Part shown: piece by piece, positions 51,757 to 59,885 of the stretch | How positions within the stretch are numbered: the stretch's first letter is position 1 | Layout: every line of letters begins with the position of its first letter | From: Mycobacterium sp. | Lineage (GTDB): Bacteria > Actinomycetota > Actinomycetes > Mycobacteriales > Mycobacteriaceae | DNA: 64,000 bases | NCBI GenBank assembly: GCA_016197405.1 | Contig: JACPVR010000030.1 | Coordinates: 80,778 to 144,777 of the forward strand | Direction of reading: 5' to 3' | The notes under the pieces: generated by a model | The model's database searches: none | Seen by the model: the letters and a program-made list of their open reading frames with translations, nothing else | Told to the model about the DNA's origin: nothing | Translations under genes and position numbers: made by a program

Positions 51757-52515
51757 ATGACCACGCCGCATCGAATCGGACTGGTGGTACCGAGTTCCAA
51801 CGTCACCGTCGAAACCGAGATGCCCGCCCTGCTGGCGCGGCATCCGCTGTCGAGCTTTTCGTTTCACTCCACCCGAATGCGCATGCACACGGTCTCTCCC
51901 GAGCAGCTCGCGGCGATGAATGCCCAGCGAGAGCGCTGCATCATGGAGATCGCCGACGCCGACCCGGCCGTGCTGCTCTACGCCTGCCTGGTGGCAGTGA
52001 TGGTGGGCGGGCCGGGTGAGCACCGGCGCGTCGAGGCTGCCGTTGCCGAACAACTCGCGACTGGTGGCTCCCACACCCGAGTCAGATCCAGCGCCGGCGC
52101 CCTGGTCGAGGCACTCGACGTGCTCGACGCCAAGCGGATCGCGCTGGTGACCCCCTACGTGAAGCCCCTGGCGCAGCAGGTCGTGGACTACCTGGTCGCC
52201 GAGGGCTTCGACGTCGTCGACTGGCGCGCGCTGGAAGTCGCCGACAACGCCGACGTCGGCTGCATCCCCGGCGAGCAGGTGATGGCGGCGGCCCGGTCGA
52301 TGGAGCTGGCCGGCGCCGATGCGCTGGTGCTGAGCTGCTGTGTGCAAATGCCGTCCCTGGACCTGATCGAACCGGCAGAACGTGAATTCGGGCTGCCTGT
52401 GCTCTCGGCTGCCACCGCCGGCGCGTACAGCCTGCTGCGCAGCCTGGACCTGCCGGTCACCATCGAGGGCGCCGGCAGTCTGCTGCGAGCCGATCTCGCC
52501 TCCATCCCCGCCTGA
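51757..52515 (+). CDS. maiA: maleate cis-trans isomerase
   Basis: Asp/Glu-racemase-superfamily enzyme of 252 aa that turns maleate into fumarate through a cysteine adduct. The two catalytic cysteines are C77 (YACLVAVMV) and C194/C195 (LSCCVQMPS). The opening GLVVPSSNVTVETEMPALL and RMRMHTVSPE segment are those of MaiA-type maleate isomerases, close to the Nocardia farcinica enzyme as I remember it. It places the end of a ring-degradation route (maleate or maleamate) in this cluster. First gene of the plus-strand half, divergent from hyuA. Confidence 0.9.
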   Translation: MTTPHRIGLVVPSSNVTVETEMPALLARHPLSSFSFHSTRMRMHTVSPEQLAAMNAQRERCIMEIADADPAVLLYACLVAVMVGGPGEHRRVEAAVAEQLATGGSHTRVRSSAGALVEALDVLDAKRIALVTPYVKPLAQQVVDYLVAEGFDVVDWRALEVADNADVGCIPGEQVMAAARSMELAGADALVLSCCVQMPSLDLIEPAEREFGLPVLSAATAGAYSLLRSLDLPVTIEGAGSLLRADLASIPA

Positions 52516-52554
52516 CGATCGTCCCGTCGCGCCACCCCACCCAAGGAGGACCGC

Positions 52555-53205
52555 ATGTCCGATTCGCAACATTTAGTCCGCGGCGTCGACCACGTCGCCT
52601 ACCCCACCTTCGATCCTGCGGCGACAGTCCGTTTCTACCGCGACACACTGGGATTCCCGGTGGTGCATTCCATCTGCGCCGCCGGGTGGGGTCCGGACAA
52701 ACACCCCGACTTCATCCACTTCTTCTTCGACATCGGCAACGACGACCGGCTCGCGTTCTTCTACTATTTCGGGCTCGAACCGTTCGCCGGAGGCCCCCAG
52801 GGCGACGCCTACTCCCGGTTCGACGAAACCGTGCCCGTGTGGTTCATTCGCTCACGCCACCTCGCCATTCACGTCGACAGCGAACAGCACCTGCTCGACT
52901 ACAGGCGCCGACTCGACGCCAGCGAATGGCCCGTGGAGATGCAGGTCCAGCACGAAACCATCGAATCGATCTACACCCACGACCCCAACGGCTACATGAT
53001 CGAGATCACGCGCGCGTTGCGACAGGTCACCCCGCAGGAAGACCTCGACGCCAACCTCACCATCGACGCCCTGATCGACGTCGCCTCCGGTCCGGCACCC
53101 TCGATGGACGCGCTTCTGGTCCGCAAGGCCGAACTCATCGTCGAGCGCGCCGATCAATGGCAGCGCCAACACGCCACGACCACCACGACCGGGGGCGTCT
53201 CGTGA
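52555..53205 (+). CDS. single-domain VOC protein, possible ring-cleavage dioxygenase or lyase
   Basis: Vicinal-oxygen-chelate protein of 216 aa. Candidate metal ligands are H13 (GVDHVAY), a His in RHLAIHVDS (about residue 100) and a Glu in YMIEITR (about 145). That His-His-Glu order is used by extradiol dioxygenases and some glyoxalases. The strand FHRDTLGFPVV-like opening (FYRDTLGF) is intact. A helical tail of about 55 residues follows. It has an AAGGAGG ribosome site 40 bases downstream of maiA. A dioxygenase role in this pathway is inference. Confidence 0.78.
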   Translation: MSDSQHLVRGVDHVAYPTFDPAATVRFYRDTLGFPVVHSICAAGWGPDKHPDFIHFFFDIGNDDRLAFFYYFGLEPFAGGPQGDAYSRFDETVPVWFIRSRHLAIHVDSEQHLLDYRRRLDASEWPVEMQVQHETIESIYTHDPNGYMIEITRALRQVTPQEDLDANLTIDALIDVASGPAPSMDALLVRKAELIVERADQWQRQHATTTTTGGVS

Positions 53206-53447
53206 CCGCGCTTTTCGTGCTCGACGTTCCGGAGAACATCCCCGTCATGGTGGAGGCAGGGAAGAGTCCCGCCGTCACCGTCGATCGCGTCGGACCGTAC
53301 TTCAAGATCAGTGCGCCCGGACCGATCGTCATCGACCGCCGCGCCACGGGATGCCGACATGCCGTCTGGTACAGCAGCGTCGCCGGGTTGATCGACGCGG
53401 TGATCACCCAGTGGGACAAGGACGCGATGCGACTGGAGGCCCGGTGA
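53202..53447 (+). CDS. small coupled protein of unknown function (81 aa)
   Basis: Unrecognised 81-residue protein. GTG 53202 overlaps the VOC stop, and its own stop overlaps the next GTG at 53444, so all three genes are translationally coupled. The sequence has regular hydrophobic spacing (FVLDVPENIPVMVEAG, then GPIVIDRRATGCRHAVWYS) and ends in a predicted helix. Composition is that of a real gene. No signal peptide, membrane helix or metal motif is seen. Perhaps an accessory subunit of the neighbouring enzyme. Confidence 0.68.
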   Translation: MTALFVLDVPENIPVMVEAGKSPAVTVDRVGPYFKISAPGPIVIDRRATGCRHAVWYSSVAGLIDAVITQWDKDAMRLEAR

Positions 53448-54682
53448 ACACACCCGCCCCCACCACCCGGCTCGGCGCGGGCCGCTACCTCACCGCCGCC
53501 GGGTTGCCCACCGACACCATCACCACGGCACACGAACTGACGACCTCCGACGGAGCCACGGTGAGCGGTGTACTGCGGATGCTGCCGGGAAGCGACACCG
53601 TCGTCACGCTGATGCATCCCCGGCAAGACCTCACCCACCACGTCCTGGTCCCCGAACTGGTGGCACGCGGCTACGCCGTGTGGACCCAAGGCACCCGGTC
53701 GACCAACAACGACGTCAATCTCATCCACGAGCAGGCCCTCCTCGACGTCGCCGCCGGCCAGGTATTCCTGCGCGACAGAGGATTTGGCCACCGCATCACC
53801 CTCGGCCATTCAGGTGGCGGCACGCTGTTGGCGTTCTATCACCAGCAAGCCGGCCTGTCACCAGAGCAACGGCTGACCGCGTCACCGTCGGGACGCCCCG
53901 TCGATCTGCCGTCCGCCGATATGCCGGTACCCCATGGTGCTGTATTCATGGCGCCACACCCCGGGCAGGGACAGCTCCTCGCACGCCTCATCGACCCGTC
54001 GCTCAGCGACGAAACCGACCCCCTGAGCGTCGATCCGACGCTGGATCCTTTCTCCGAAGCCAACGGTTATCGTCCGGCCCCAACTCCCTCGGCGTACCCG
54101 GCCGAATTCGTGGACCGCTACCGGGCGGCGCAGCGGGCCCGCATCGCCCGCATCGACGCCGAGGCACGGACCCGGGCCGCCGACGCCGATGCGGCGCGTC
54201 GGCGATTCAAGTCCTCGGCCGACCCCGCCGACCGCCGCGCCGCGCTCGCGCCGCGCGTGTTGACGGTCTACCGCACCGACGCGGACCTGCGCTTCACCGA
54301 CCTGTCGCTGGACCCCAACGACCGGCCCTACGGGTCGCTGTTCGGGCGACGTCCCGATCTGACGAACTACGGCCTGATCGGCTTCGGCCGGTTCGCCACC
54401 CCGGACGCGTGGTTGTCCACCTGGTCGGCCAATACCTCCAACGCCGACTTCCTGCGATGCGCGCCTGGCGTTCGTGCCCCGACGCTGTTCGTCGAACTCA
54501 CCGGCGACCAGGCGTGCTTCCCACATGACGCTCGCGCGATGGTCGGTGCACTCGGCGCCACCGACAAAACGCACACCCAGGTGGCCGGTACCCACTTCGG
54601 CGGGTCGCTGCATCCGGGCGAACCCACCGGCGCGTCACTCGCCGCGGTCGACATCGGCAACTGGCTCGCCGCGAGGTACTGA
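53444..54682 (+). CDS. alpha/beta hydrolase
   Basis: Serine hydrolase fold protein of 412 aa. The nucleophile elbow GHSGGG (about residue 125) follows a core strand, and there is a C-terminal acid region (LTGDQACFPHDARAM) and late His in GTHFGGSLHPGE for the triad. A long helical cap sits in the middle (Arg/Ala-rich, about 225-270). No signal peptide. Last gene of the plus-strand unit; it could hydrolyse a CoA ester, lactone or vinylogous product of ring cleavage. Similarity is to the fold, not to a named enzyme. Confidence 0.8.
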   Translation: MNTPAPTTRLGAGRYLTAAGLPTDTITTAHELTTSDGATVSGVLRMLPGSDTVVTLMHPRQDLTHHVLVPELVARGYAVWTQGTRSTNNDVNLIHEQALLDVAAGQVFLRDRGFGHRITLGHSGGGTLLAFYHQQAGLSPEQRLTASPSGRPVDLPSADMPVPHGAVFMAPHPGQGQLLARLIDPSLSDETDPLSVDPTLDPFSEANGYRPAPTPSAYPAEFVDRYRAAQRARIARIDAEARTRAADADAARRRFKSSADPADRRAALAPRVLTVYRTDADLRFTDLSLDPNDRPYGSLFGRRPDLTNYGLIGFGRFATPDAWLSTWSANTSNADFLRCAPGVRAPTLFVELTGDQACFPHDARAMVGALGATDKTHTQVAGTHFGGSLHPGEPTGASLAAVDIGNWLAARY

Positions 54683-54711
54683 GCCGCCTGGCGGACGGTC
54701 GGCTGCGAGAC

Positions 54712-55512
54712 TTACCCCTTTGATCCTCCGCCGAATTGGCGCTCGAGATAGTCCAGGTTGTTCCGCAGCGCGGCAATGGCGCGCAGAGGGCCGCTGTCGT
54801 AATGGGTGCCGTCCCGTTCGTGCAGGACGCTGTGGACTGCCATGTCGGCGAGTTGCTCGATTACCCGGTCACCGTCGGTCGCACTCGGGTGGTGCCACCA
54901 CGCGATCCAGTTCAGCATCCCGATCACGCCGAGGGCTGCGATGCGAGGGTCCACCGGCCGAAACACGCCAGCGGCGATACCGTCGTCGATGACGCGCACG
55001 AATTCTTGCAGGACGTTGCGTCGGCTCTGTTGATACACCTCGGAAATCTGTTCGGGTAGTTCAGCTTCCGAGCGAACCAACAGTCGAAACCGCGCGGGGG
55101 ATTGTGTTTGGCCGCGGGCGATCTCGGTGGCCATGGTCCTCAACTTCTCGGTGGGGCCCAGGTCGGTGCGCTCGTTGATGAGGCGCAGCAGGATCGCGGG
55201 CTCCTCGGTCTTCTCGTGGACCAGTCGCGCCAGCAGTTCGTCCTTGTTGGCGACGTAGTGGTAGATCGCGGGGCGGGTCAGTCCGGCGGCCTCGGCGACG
55301 TCTCCCAGGCTGGTCGCGGCGAACCCGCGCTCGGCGAACAGCTGAGTGGCCTCTTCCATGATCCGCTGCTCGACCAGTTCACGCCGGGTGGTGCTGGGTT
55401 TCGCCGTGACGACATGCGGGACAGGTTCGGCTTCGGGCGCGGCATCGCGCGGCTTGCGTGGTTGGCTCCGTGCCCGGCCGTCGGCCTGTCGGGAGCTGCG
55501 CGCAGAGGGCAT
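54712..55512 (-). CDS. TetR/AcrR-family regulator
   Basis: Repressor-type regulator of 266 aa from ATG 55512. A basic, probably disordered leader of about 35 residues precedes the TetR HTH (about 47-95: IMEEATQLFAERGFAATSLGDVAEAAGLTRPAIYHYVANKDELLARLV). A long C-terminal helical ligand domain follows, with the conserved MLNWIAWWHHP. It converges with the alpha/beta hydrolase gene and lies beside the lipase gene. Candidate controller of the hyu/mai cluster and the lipase through a shared upstream motif (inference). Confidence 0.88.
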   Translation of the reverse strand: MPSARSSRQADGRARSQPRKPRDAAPEAEPVPHVVTAKPSTTRRELVEQRIMEEATQLFAERGFAATSLGDVAEAAGLTRPAIYHYVANKDELLARLVHEKTEEPAILLRLINERTDLGPTEKLRTMATEIARGQTQSPARFRLLVRSEAELPEQISEVYQQSRRNVLQEFVRVIDDGIAAGVFRPVDPRIAALGVIGMLNWIAWWHHPSATDGDRVIEQLADMAVHSVLHERDGTHYDSGPLRAIAALRNNLDYLERQFGGGSKG

Positions 55513-55611
55513 ACCCGCAGAATAGCCGCAACAGGCCTGGTCGAAGGTCATGCTGGGCGCCCCACGCCGAGGACGCAGCAGTCCCCGTCGACCGTCGGAA
55601 CCCTCACTCCG

Positions 55612-56985
55612 TCACAGATCGCCGCAGTTCGGGGCGGTGGGCACGCCGTTGAACCGGTCGGTCACCCACGCCATGCTTCGTTCGCCGTCGACGAAGACCG
55701 GCAGCATGGCGTTGACGTCCAGTTTGTTGAACAACGGTGGTTGCTCGTTGGTCCAGAACGTGACGTCGGCGCCCATGGCGCAGTAGGCGCGGGCCGTGTT
55801 CAGCGCCGACTGATAAGGACCGAACGGATCCCACCTGTTGTGGGTGAAGTACACCGGCCCGGTGGGCTTTTCGTTGCCGAGCTGCTGTGCGCCCAGAATG
55901 GTCTTGAACGGGTCGTTCTTCGCCATCTCGAAGACATCGCCTTTGAACCAGAATTGCAGATGGCGGAACATGTAGTCGATTCCGGTCTGCATCAGGCATT
56001 GACGGCCGGTGTTGTCGAGCATCTCCAACCCCCGTGGCGTGAGGACGTCACGAATGGGTTGTTCGGTTTCGGGGTAGGACGCCATGATCCCGCGCAGGAC
56101 GAACCCGGTCGCGCCGGCCAGGAAATTGCCGTCGATTCCAGGCAGCATGTCAGCGAGATTGGTCGGGGTGGCCGCAGCGTAGGTGCCCACGACATTCAGT
56201 TCTGGTCCGTATCCGGCGGCCAACTCGGCCGCGGACAGTGCAGCGTGTCCGCCGGCCAGCCAGCCCCAGAATGCGACCGGGCCGTGCGGATCCAGGGAGG
56301 TGCCGGGTAATTTCATCGCGGCGCGGGCTGCGTCGATGAGGGCGTGCCCGCCTGCCATCCGGTTCAGAAACTGCGGCGATTGGGGTCCGTGCACCCCTGA
56401 ACCGACACCATCGGTGACAACGATGGCGAACCCGCGGGCCAGCAGGGTCGCGATGAAGCCCTCCTCGACGTTGAACATCAGGTCGAATCCGGTTTGCAGG
56501 GATGCATGAATCCCCTGGTTGAACAGTCGCGACGGCGCGCATTGTTCTCCCATCCCGTAGGGGGCGGTCGCGTAGGCCAGCAGCGGTCGCGGCCCGTTTC
56601 CGGGCCACGGTACGTCGGGCTCGATGTAGGTGCCGGTGACCGCGACCGGATTGCCCTGCGCATCGGTACTGCGGTACATGATCCGGGTCCCGGTACCGAC
56701 GAAGGCGCCCAGTTGGCCCGAGGGCTCTAGCACCAAACGCGAAGGCTCGCTCCGTATTACATCTCCGGGCTGACCCGCCGGCAGTGGATCGGGCGGAGTA
56801 TAGAACTCCAGATATCGACTCTCGTCCGCCTGCGCACGAGGTTCGTCGACGAACGTCGACGCCATCCCGAGAACGACCGCGAGAACCATCCCGAGGGCGA
56901 TCACCCACACGGGGTGTCGTCGTGCCGCGGACGGCTCGACGAGCAACCGCCGCAATGTGCGGGTCCCAGACGACAAGTGCCTCAC
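55612..56985 (-). CDS. exported LIP-family lipase homologue lacking the nucleophile serine
   Basis: Secreted or membrane-anchored protein of about 457 aa. A long basic leader and one hydrophobic helix (WVIALGMVLAVVLGMASTF, about residues 25-45) precede the secretory-lipase (PF03583) domain. Expected landmarks are present: YATAPYGMGEQCAPS, VTDGVGSGVHG, AGGHALIDAARAA, and VYFTHNRWDPFGPYQSA. At the nucleophile elbow, where relatives have GYSQGG, this protein reads GWLAGG (plus strand 56253-56270). Ser is therefore Leu and catalysis by the usual triad is not possible. Start GTG 56985 follows GGAG. Confidence 0.83.
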   Translation of the reverse strand: MRHLSSGTRTLRRLLVEPSAARRHPVWVIALGMVLAVVLGMASTFVDEPRAQADESRYLEFYTPPDPLPAGQPGDVIRSEPSRLVLEPSGQLGAFVGTGTRIMYRSTDAQGNPVAVTGTYIEPDVPWPGNGPRPLLAYATAPYGMGEQCAPSRLFNQGIHASLQTGFDLMFNVEEGFIATLLARGFAIVVTDGVGSGVHGPQSPQFLNRMAGGHALIDAARAAMKLPGTSLDPHGPVAFWGWLAGGHAALSAAELAAGYGPELNVVGTYAAATPTNLADMLPGIDGNFLAGATGFVLRGIMASYPETEQPIRDVLTPRGLEMLDNTGRQCLMQTGIDYMFRHLQFWFKGDVFEMAKNDPFKTILGAQQLGNEKPTGPVYFTHNRWDPFGPYQSALNTARAYCAMGADVTFWTNEQPPLFNKLDVNAMLPVFVDGERSMAWVTDRFNGVPTAPNCGDL

Positions 56986-57943
56986 GATGTTCTCCGTCTC
57001 TTGGTGGGTGCGCCGTGGGTGCTCATGAGAGCTTTCGGGCGACAGGCCATCGGTCACGGGCGACCCGCGACAACTGCGCAACGACTGACATGGACACCCC
57101 CGACACGTTGTTTGACGTATACGACAGATATCCGACGTACGCGTTGAGTATTTGATGTGAGTGCCCTCACTGTCAAGCCCTAGTTGTGTGCGGTGTCACG
57201 TCCTATCGGCGCTCCACGACTTGCGACCCTCCCCGGTGTGGGGTTGTCCGCCGAAATGCGGTGCCCGATGGAAAAGGCGAGGACCGGAGGTGGAGTCGGC
57301 GGCTTGGATCGGTCGGGATGCGTGCCGGATCTGGATTCGGCCGCGATGCGCTCGACCGGCGCCCCCTGTCGCCCGGACATTTCCGAGCACCGAAATGTTC
57401 AGCGGCTTAGACCAAAACGATCTGATCTCGATATGCGCCGTATCGCCCGATCGTCACGAACGACCTGGCGAACAGTGCAGTGACATACCGCCTCGAGGAC
57501 GCCCGACGGATACGATTCAACCCTGGCACCCTTCCCGTCCACCCCTTGGCCGGGTGCGTGAAAATCCGTCGCCAGGTTGCGCGGCCGCACGGGGCGCTGG
57601 GACCGGCCAGGCCCAGCAGGGTCGATCGAAGATCGCGTCGGTTATTCGACGCTGACGCCGACTCGGGCGCATCGCACCGATTTCGACAGCACGGTCGTGA
57701 CCGATTTCGCGCTGATTACGCCGAGATCCGAATTCGAACGCGCACTTGCCTTCTCGAATGAGATCGAAACAATGAGCCGTCACCGTCTGTGCTGTCACCG
57801 CATCGTTGCGGATCGACGGGATCGACCGGCCCGCACCCTCGGGTCCGCAATATGGCCAGGCGTTCCCCGGACCCGACTCGCACGGTCAACGGCTTTGGCC
57901 GAGCACTACCGCACGCTCGCGGAGTTGTTTTCGAGCAGGTGCG
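56986..57943. other. long intergenic stretch without a convincing gene
   Basis: About 960 bases. Open frames up to 219 codons exist on both strands, but none has mycobacterial codon bias, a recognisable motif or a sensible start. Their translations look like random GC-rich reading. The first part (57090-57180) is AT-richer and contains operator-like palindromes. The rest may be decayed coding DNA or an unrecognised RNA. Confidence 0.6.
57112..57126. promoter_or_regulatory. operator-like palindrome upstream of the LIP lipase
   Basis: TTGACGTATACGACA contains the symmetric core TG-A-CGTATACG-A-CA. A second CGTACG palindrome lies about 10 bases further on. The site is about 127 bases upstream of the lipase GTG. 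Same pattern as at 51713-51727 near hyuA/maiA, suggesting a common TetR-type regulator. Confidence 0.5.
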
Positions 57944-59182
57944 TCAGTCTGCGGGGTGGGCAGCCAAAATCTGGTCGACACCCATCCGGCCCTGCTCGAA
58001 TGCGAGTCCGCCGCCGACCAGGTAGAGCCGCCATACCCGGGCAACCTCTTCACCGACCAGCGCGACGAACTGGTCGTAGCGCTCCTCGAAGGTCGCCAGC
58101 CAGCCGTCGACGGTGCGCACGTAGTGCTCGCGCATCGCCTCCACGCCGAGGATCTCGAAGCCGGCGTTCTGCAGATACCGCATGGTCTGCCACAGCGGCC
58201 GCATGTGCATATCCGGCGCGATATAGCGCTCGATGAACGCTCCCCCGCCCGGCGCGGTACCCAGTGGACGCGACATCTGTTGCAGGAGAAGCCTGCCTGC
58301 CGGTTTGAGGGCGCCGAACATTATCGAGGCGTAGACCGGATAGTGTTCCTCGCCGACGTGCTCACCCATCTCGATAGAACTCACCGCGTCGAAACTTCCT
58401 GCGAATTCGGGTGATTCACCGAACTCTCGGTAGTCGCGCAGATGTACCTCGACAGACTCGGTCAGCCCGCGTTCGGCGACCCGCTCGGCGATGAAAGCTC
58501 GTTGCTCGGCGGCCAGCGTGATCCCGGTGGCGTGCACGCCGTAATTGGCTGCCGCGTAAAGGATCAGTGCACCCCACCCACAACCGACGTCGAGCAGTCG
58601 CATCCCCGGCCGCAGCCGCAGTTTTCGGCAGATCAGATCCAGTTTGGCGGTCTGCGCCTCGTGCAGCGTCTCGGTATCCGAGTCGAGGTCGTGATAGCCC
58701 GACGAGTACGCCATGTGCTCGTCGAGCAGCAGGTGATAGAACTCGTTGGACAGGTCGTAATGGTGCGATATGGCGGCCCGGTCACGGCCCCGGGTGTGCA
58801 GCCGCCCGGACAACCGGGCCTCGGACATGGGTGGGGCGGGCGGCGGCCCGACGGCCCCGAGCCGCAGGGCCACCGCGGCGGCCCGGACCCGCTCACCGGC
58901 TCCCAGCGCCACCCGGGCTCGCGGCGCAGCCCGCCAGGCCCGCCGGAAACCGTCCGCCAGATCACCCTCGACGTCGAGATCGCCCGTGACATACGCCCGG
59001 GCCAGCCCGAGTTCACCCGGCGCCCAGAGCAATCGGCGCAGAGCCCGGCGGTTGCGCAGCACCAGCACGGGCCCGTCGGGCGGACCGGCTGCACTACCGT
59101 CCCAGGCGCGCAGCCCAACTGGCAGATCGACACCCGCGATATCGCGGATCAGGGATTCGAGCCGGCCTGCGACACCTGGCAT
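57944..59182 (-). CDS. cyclopropane-fatty-acid-synthase-like SAM methyltransferase
   Basis: CFAS-family enzyme of 412 aa, distinct from UfaA1. The N-terminal half is the lipid-binding domain (RAYVTGDLDVEGDLADGF). The catalytic half has ISHHYDLSNEFYHLLLDEHMAYSSGY, the SAM loop LLDVGCGWGAL (about residue 195) and SIEMGEHVGEEHYP with the bicarbonate-site Glu. It adds a methylene or methyl to an unsaturated acyl chain. Start ATG shares TGATG with the SRPBCC gene upstream. Not linked to an FAD reductase gene, so cyclopropane formation is as likely as 10-methyl branching. Confidence 0.87.
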   Translation of the reverse strand: MPGVAGRLESLIRDIAGVDLPVGLRAWDGSAAGPPDGPVLVLRNRRALRRLLWAPGELGLARAYVTGDLDVEGDLADGFRRAWRAAPRARVALGAGERVRAAAVALRLGAVGPPPAPPMSEARLSGRLHTRGRDRAAISHHYDLSNEFYHLLLDEHMAYSSGYHDLDSDTETLHEAQTAKLDLICRKLRLRPGMRLLDVGCGWGALILYAAANYGVHATGITLAAEQRAFIAERVAERGLTESVEVHLRDYREFGESPEFAGSFDAVSSIEMGEHVGEEHYPVYASIMFGALKPAGRLLLQQMSRPLGTAPGGGAFIERYIAPDMHMRPLWQTMRYLQNAGFEILGVEAMREHYVRTVDGWLATFEERYDQFVALVGEEVARVWRLYLVGGGLAFEQGRMGVDQILAAHPAD

Positions 59183-59619
59183 CAGGCAGGCGCGAAAGTG
59201 CTGACGAAGTTGTCCAGCGACTGCCGGATATCACCCTTGAGCGCACCGGCCACCACCATGCCGATGGGGCCGAACAGCGCCGGCCCGCCGAGGTGGGTGT
59301 CGAAGGTCACCTTGCTGCCGTCGCCCTTGGGCTCGACCTTGGCGATCAACTTGATCTTCACGCCGCCGCGACCGTCACCGTTGAGCGTCATGGCGTGCGG
59401 GGGCTTGAAGTGCACGATGGTCCACTGCACCCGGTTGAGCATGCCTTTGACCTCGACGATGGAGTCGATGGTGGTGCCCTTGTCCAGGGTCTCGGGGAGC
59501 GGACTGCGCCACACACGGTGAATCGTCAGCCACTCCTTGAACCGGGACAGATCGGATGCGTGCGCCCAGGCCTGTTCCGGGGGCAGCGGTACATCCACCG
59601 AAAGAGATAACTTCGCCAT
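59182..59619 (-). CDS. SRPBCC-fold protein, Rv0910-type putative toxin
   Basis: START/SRPBCC-fold ligand-binding protein of 145 aa. It begins KLSLSVDVPLPPEQAWAHASDL, with SRFKEWLTIHRVW next, and closes with LKGDIRQSLDNFVSTF, the usual long C-terminal helix. The length, position and partner match M. tuberculosis Rv0910, reported as the toxin of the Rv0909-Rv0910 pair. Cognate small antitoxin-like gene is 14 bases upstream. Toxicity is not established for this protein; it may simply bind a lipid. Confidence 0.8.
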   Translation of the reverse strand: MAKLSLSVDVPLPPEQAWAHASDLSRFKEWLTIHRVWRSPLPETLDKGTTIDSIVEVKGMLNRVQWTIVHFKPPHAMTLNGDGRGGVKIKLIAKVEPKGDGSKVTFDTHLGGPALFGPIGMVVAGALKGDIRQSLDNFVSTFAPA

Positions 59620-59633
59620 GGCTAGAAATTAGA

Positions 59634-59813
59634 TCAGGTCGGCGGATTGCCCTTGTCGACCGCCTTCTTGGCAGCCTCTTGCACCTTGTCGACGGTGTCG
59701 GCGTATTTGCCCGCGGTCTTCTGGTCAACGATATCGCCGGCCTTGTCGATGATCTGCTCGACCTTGTCGGCGTTCTTGGCCGCCAGATCCTTGGCCTTGT
59801 CCAGGAATGACAT
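59634..59813 (-). CDS. MT0933-family antitoxin-like small protein (Rv0909 type)
   Basis: Highly charged, Lys/Asp/Ala-rich helical protein of 59 aa from ATG 59813, the family's usual length. It reads MSFLDKAKDLAAKNADKVEQ and ends in KVQEAAKKAVDKGNPPT, both typical of MT0933-like antitoxins. An in-frame ATG at 59837 would add eight residues that are not conserved. First gene of the pair with the SRPBCC protein and 72 bases downstream of ctpE on the same strand. Also resembles general stress CsbD-like small proteins in composition. Confidence 0.8.
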   Translation of the reverse strand: MSFLDKAKDLAAKNADKVEQIIDKAGDIVDQKTAGKYADTVDKVQEAAKKAVDKGNPPT

Positions 59814-59885
59814 ATCCCCACCTCTCGTCGGTGACAACCCCGAACCCCTTCATACCATCGCCGGGTGACCGCGCTGGCGATCTTG

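Noticed and set aside
57160..58236. Several plus-strand ORFs of 99-219 codons
   Set aside because: Arg/Pro/Ser-rich translations typical of GC-rich shadow frames; some overlap the methyltransferase gene.
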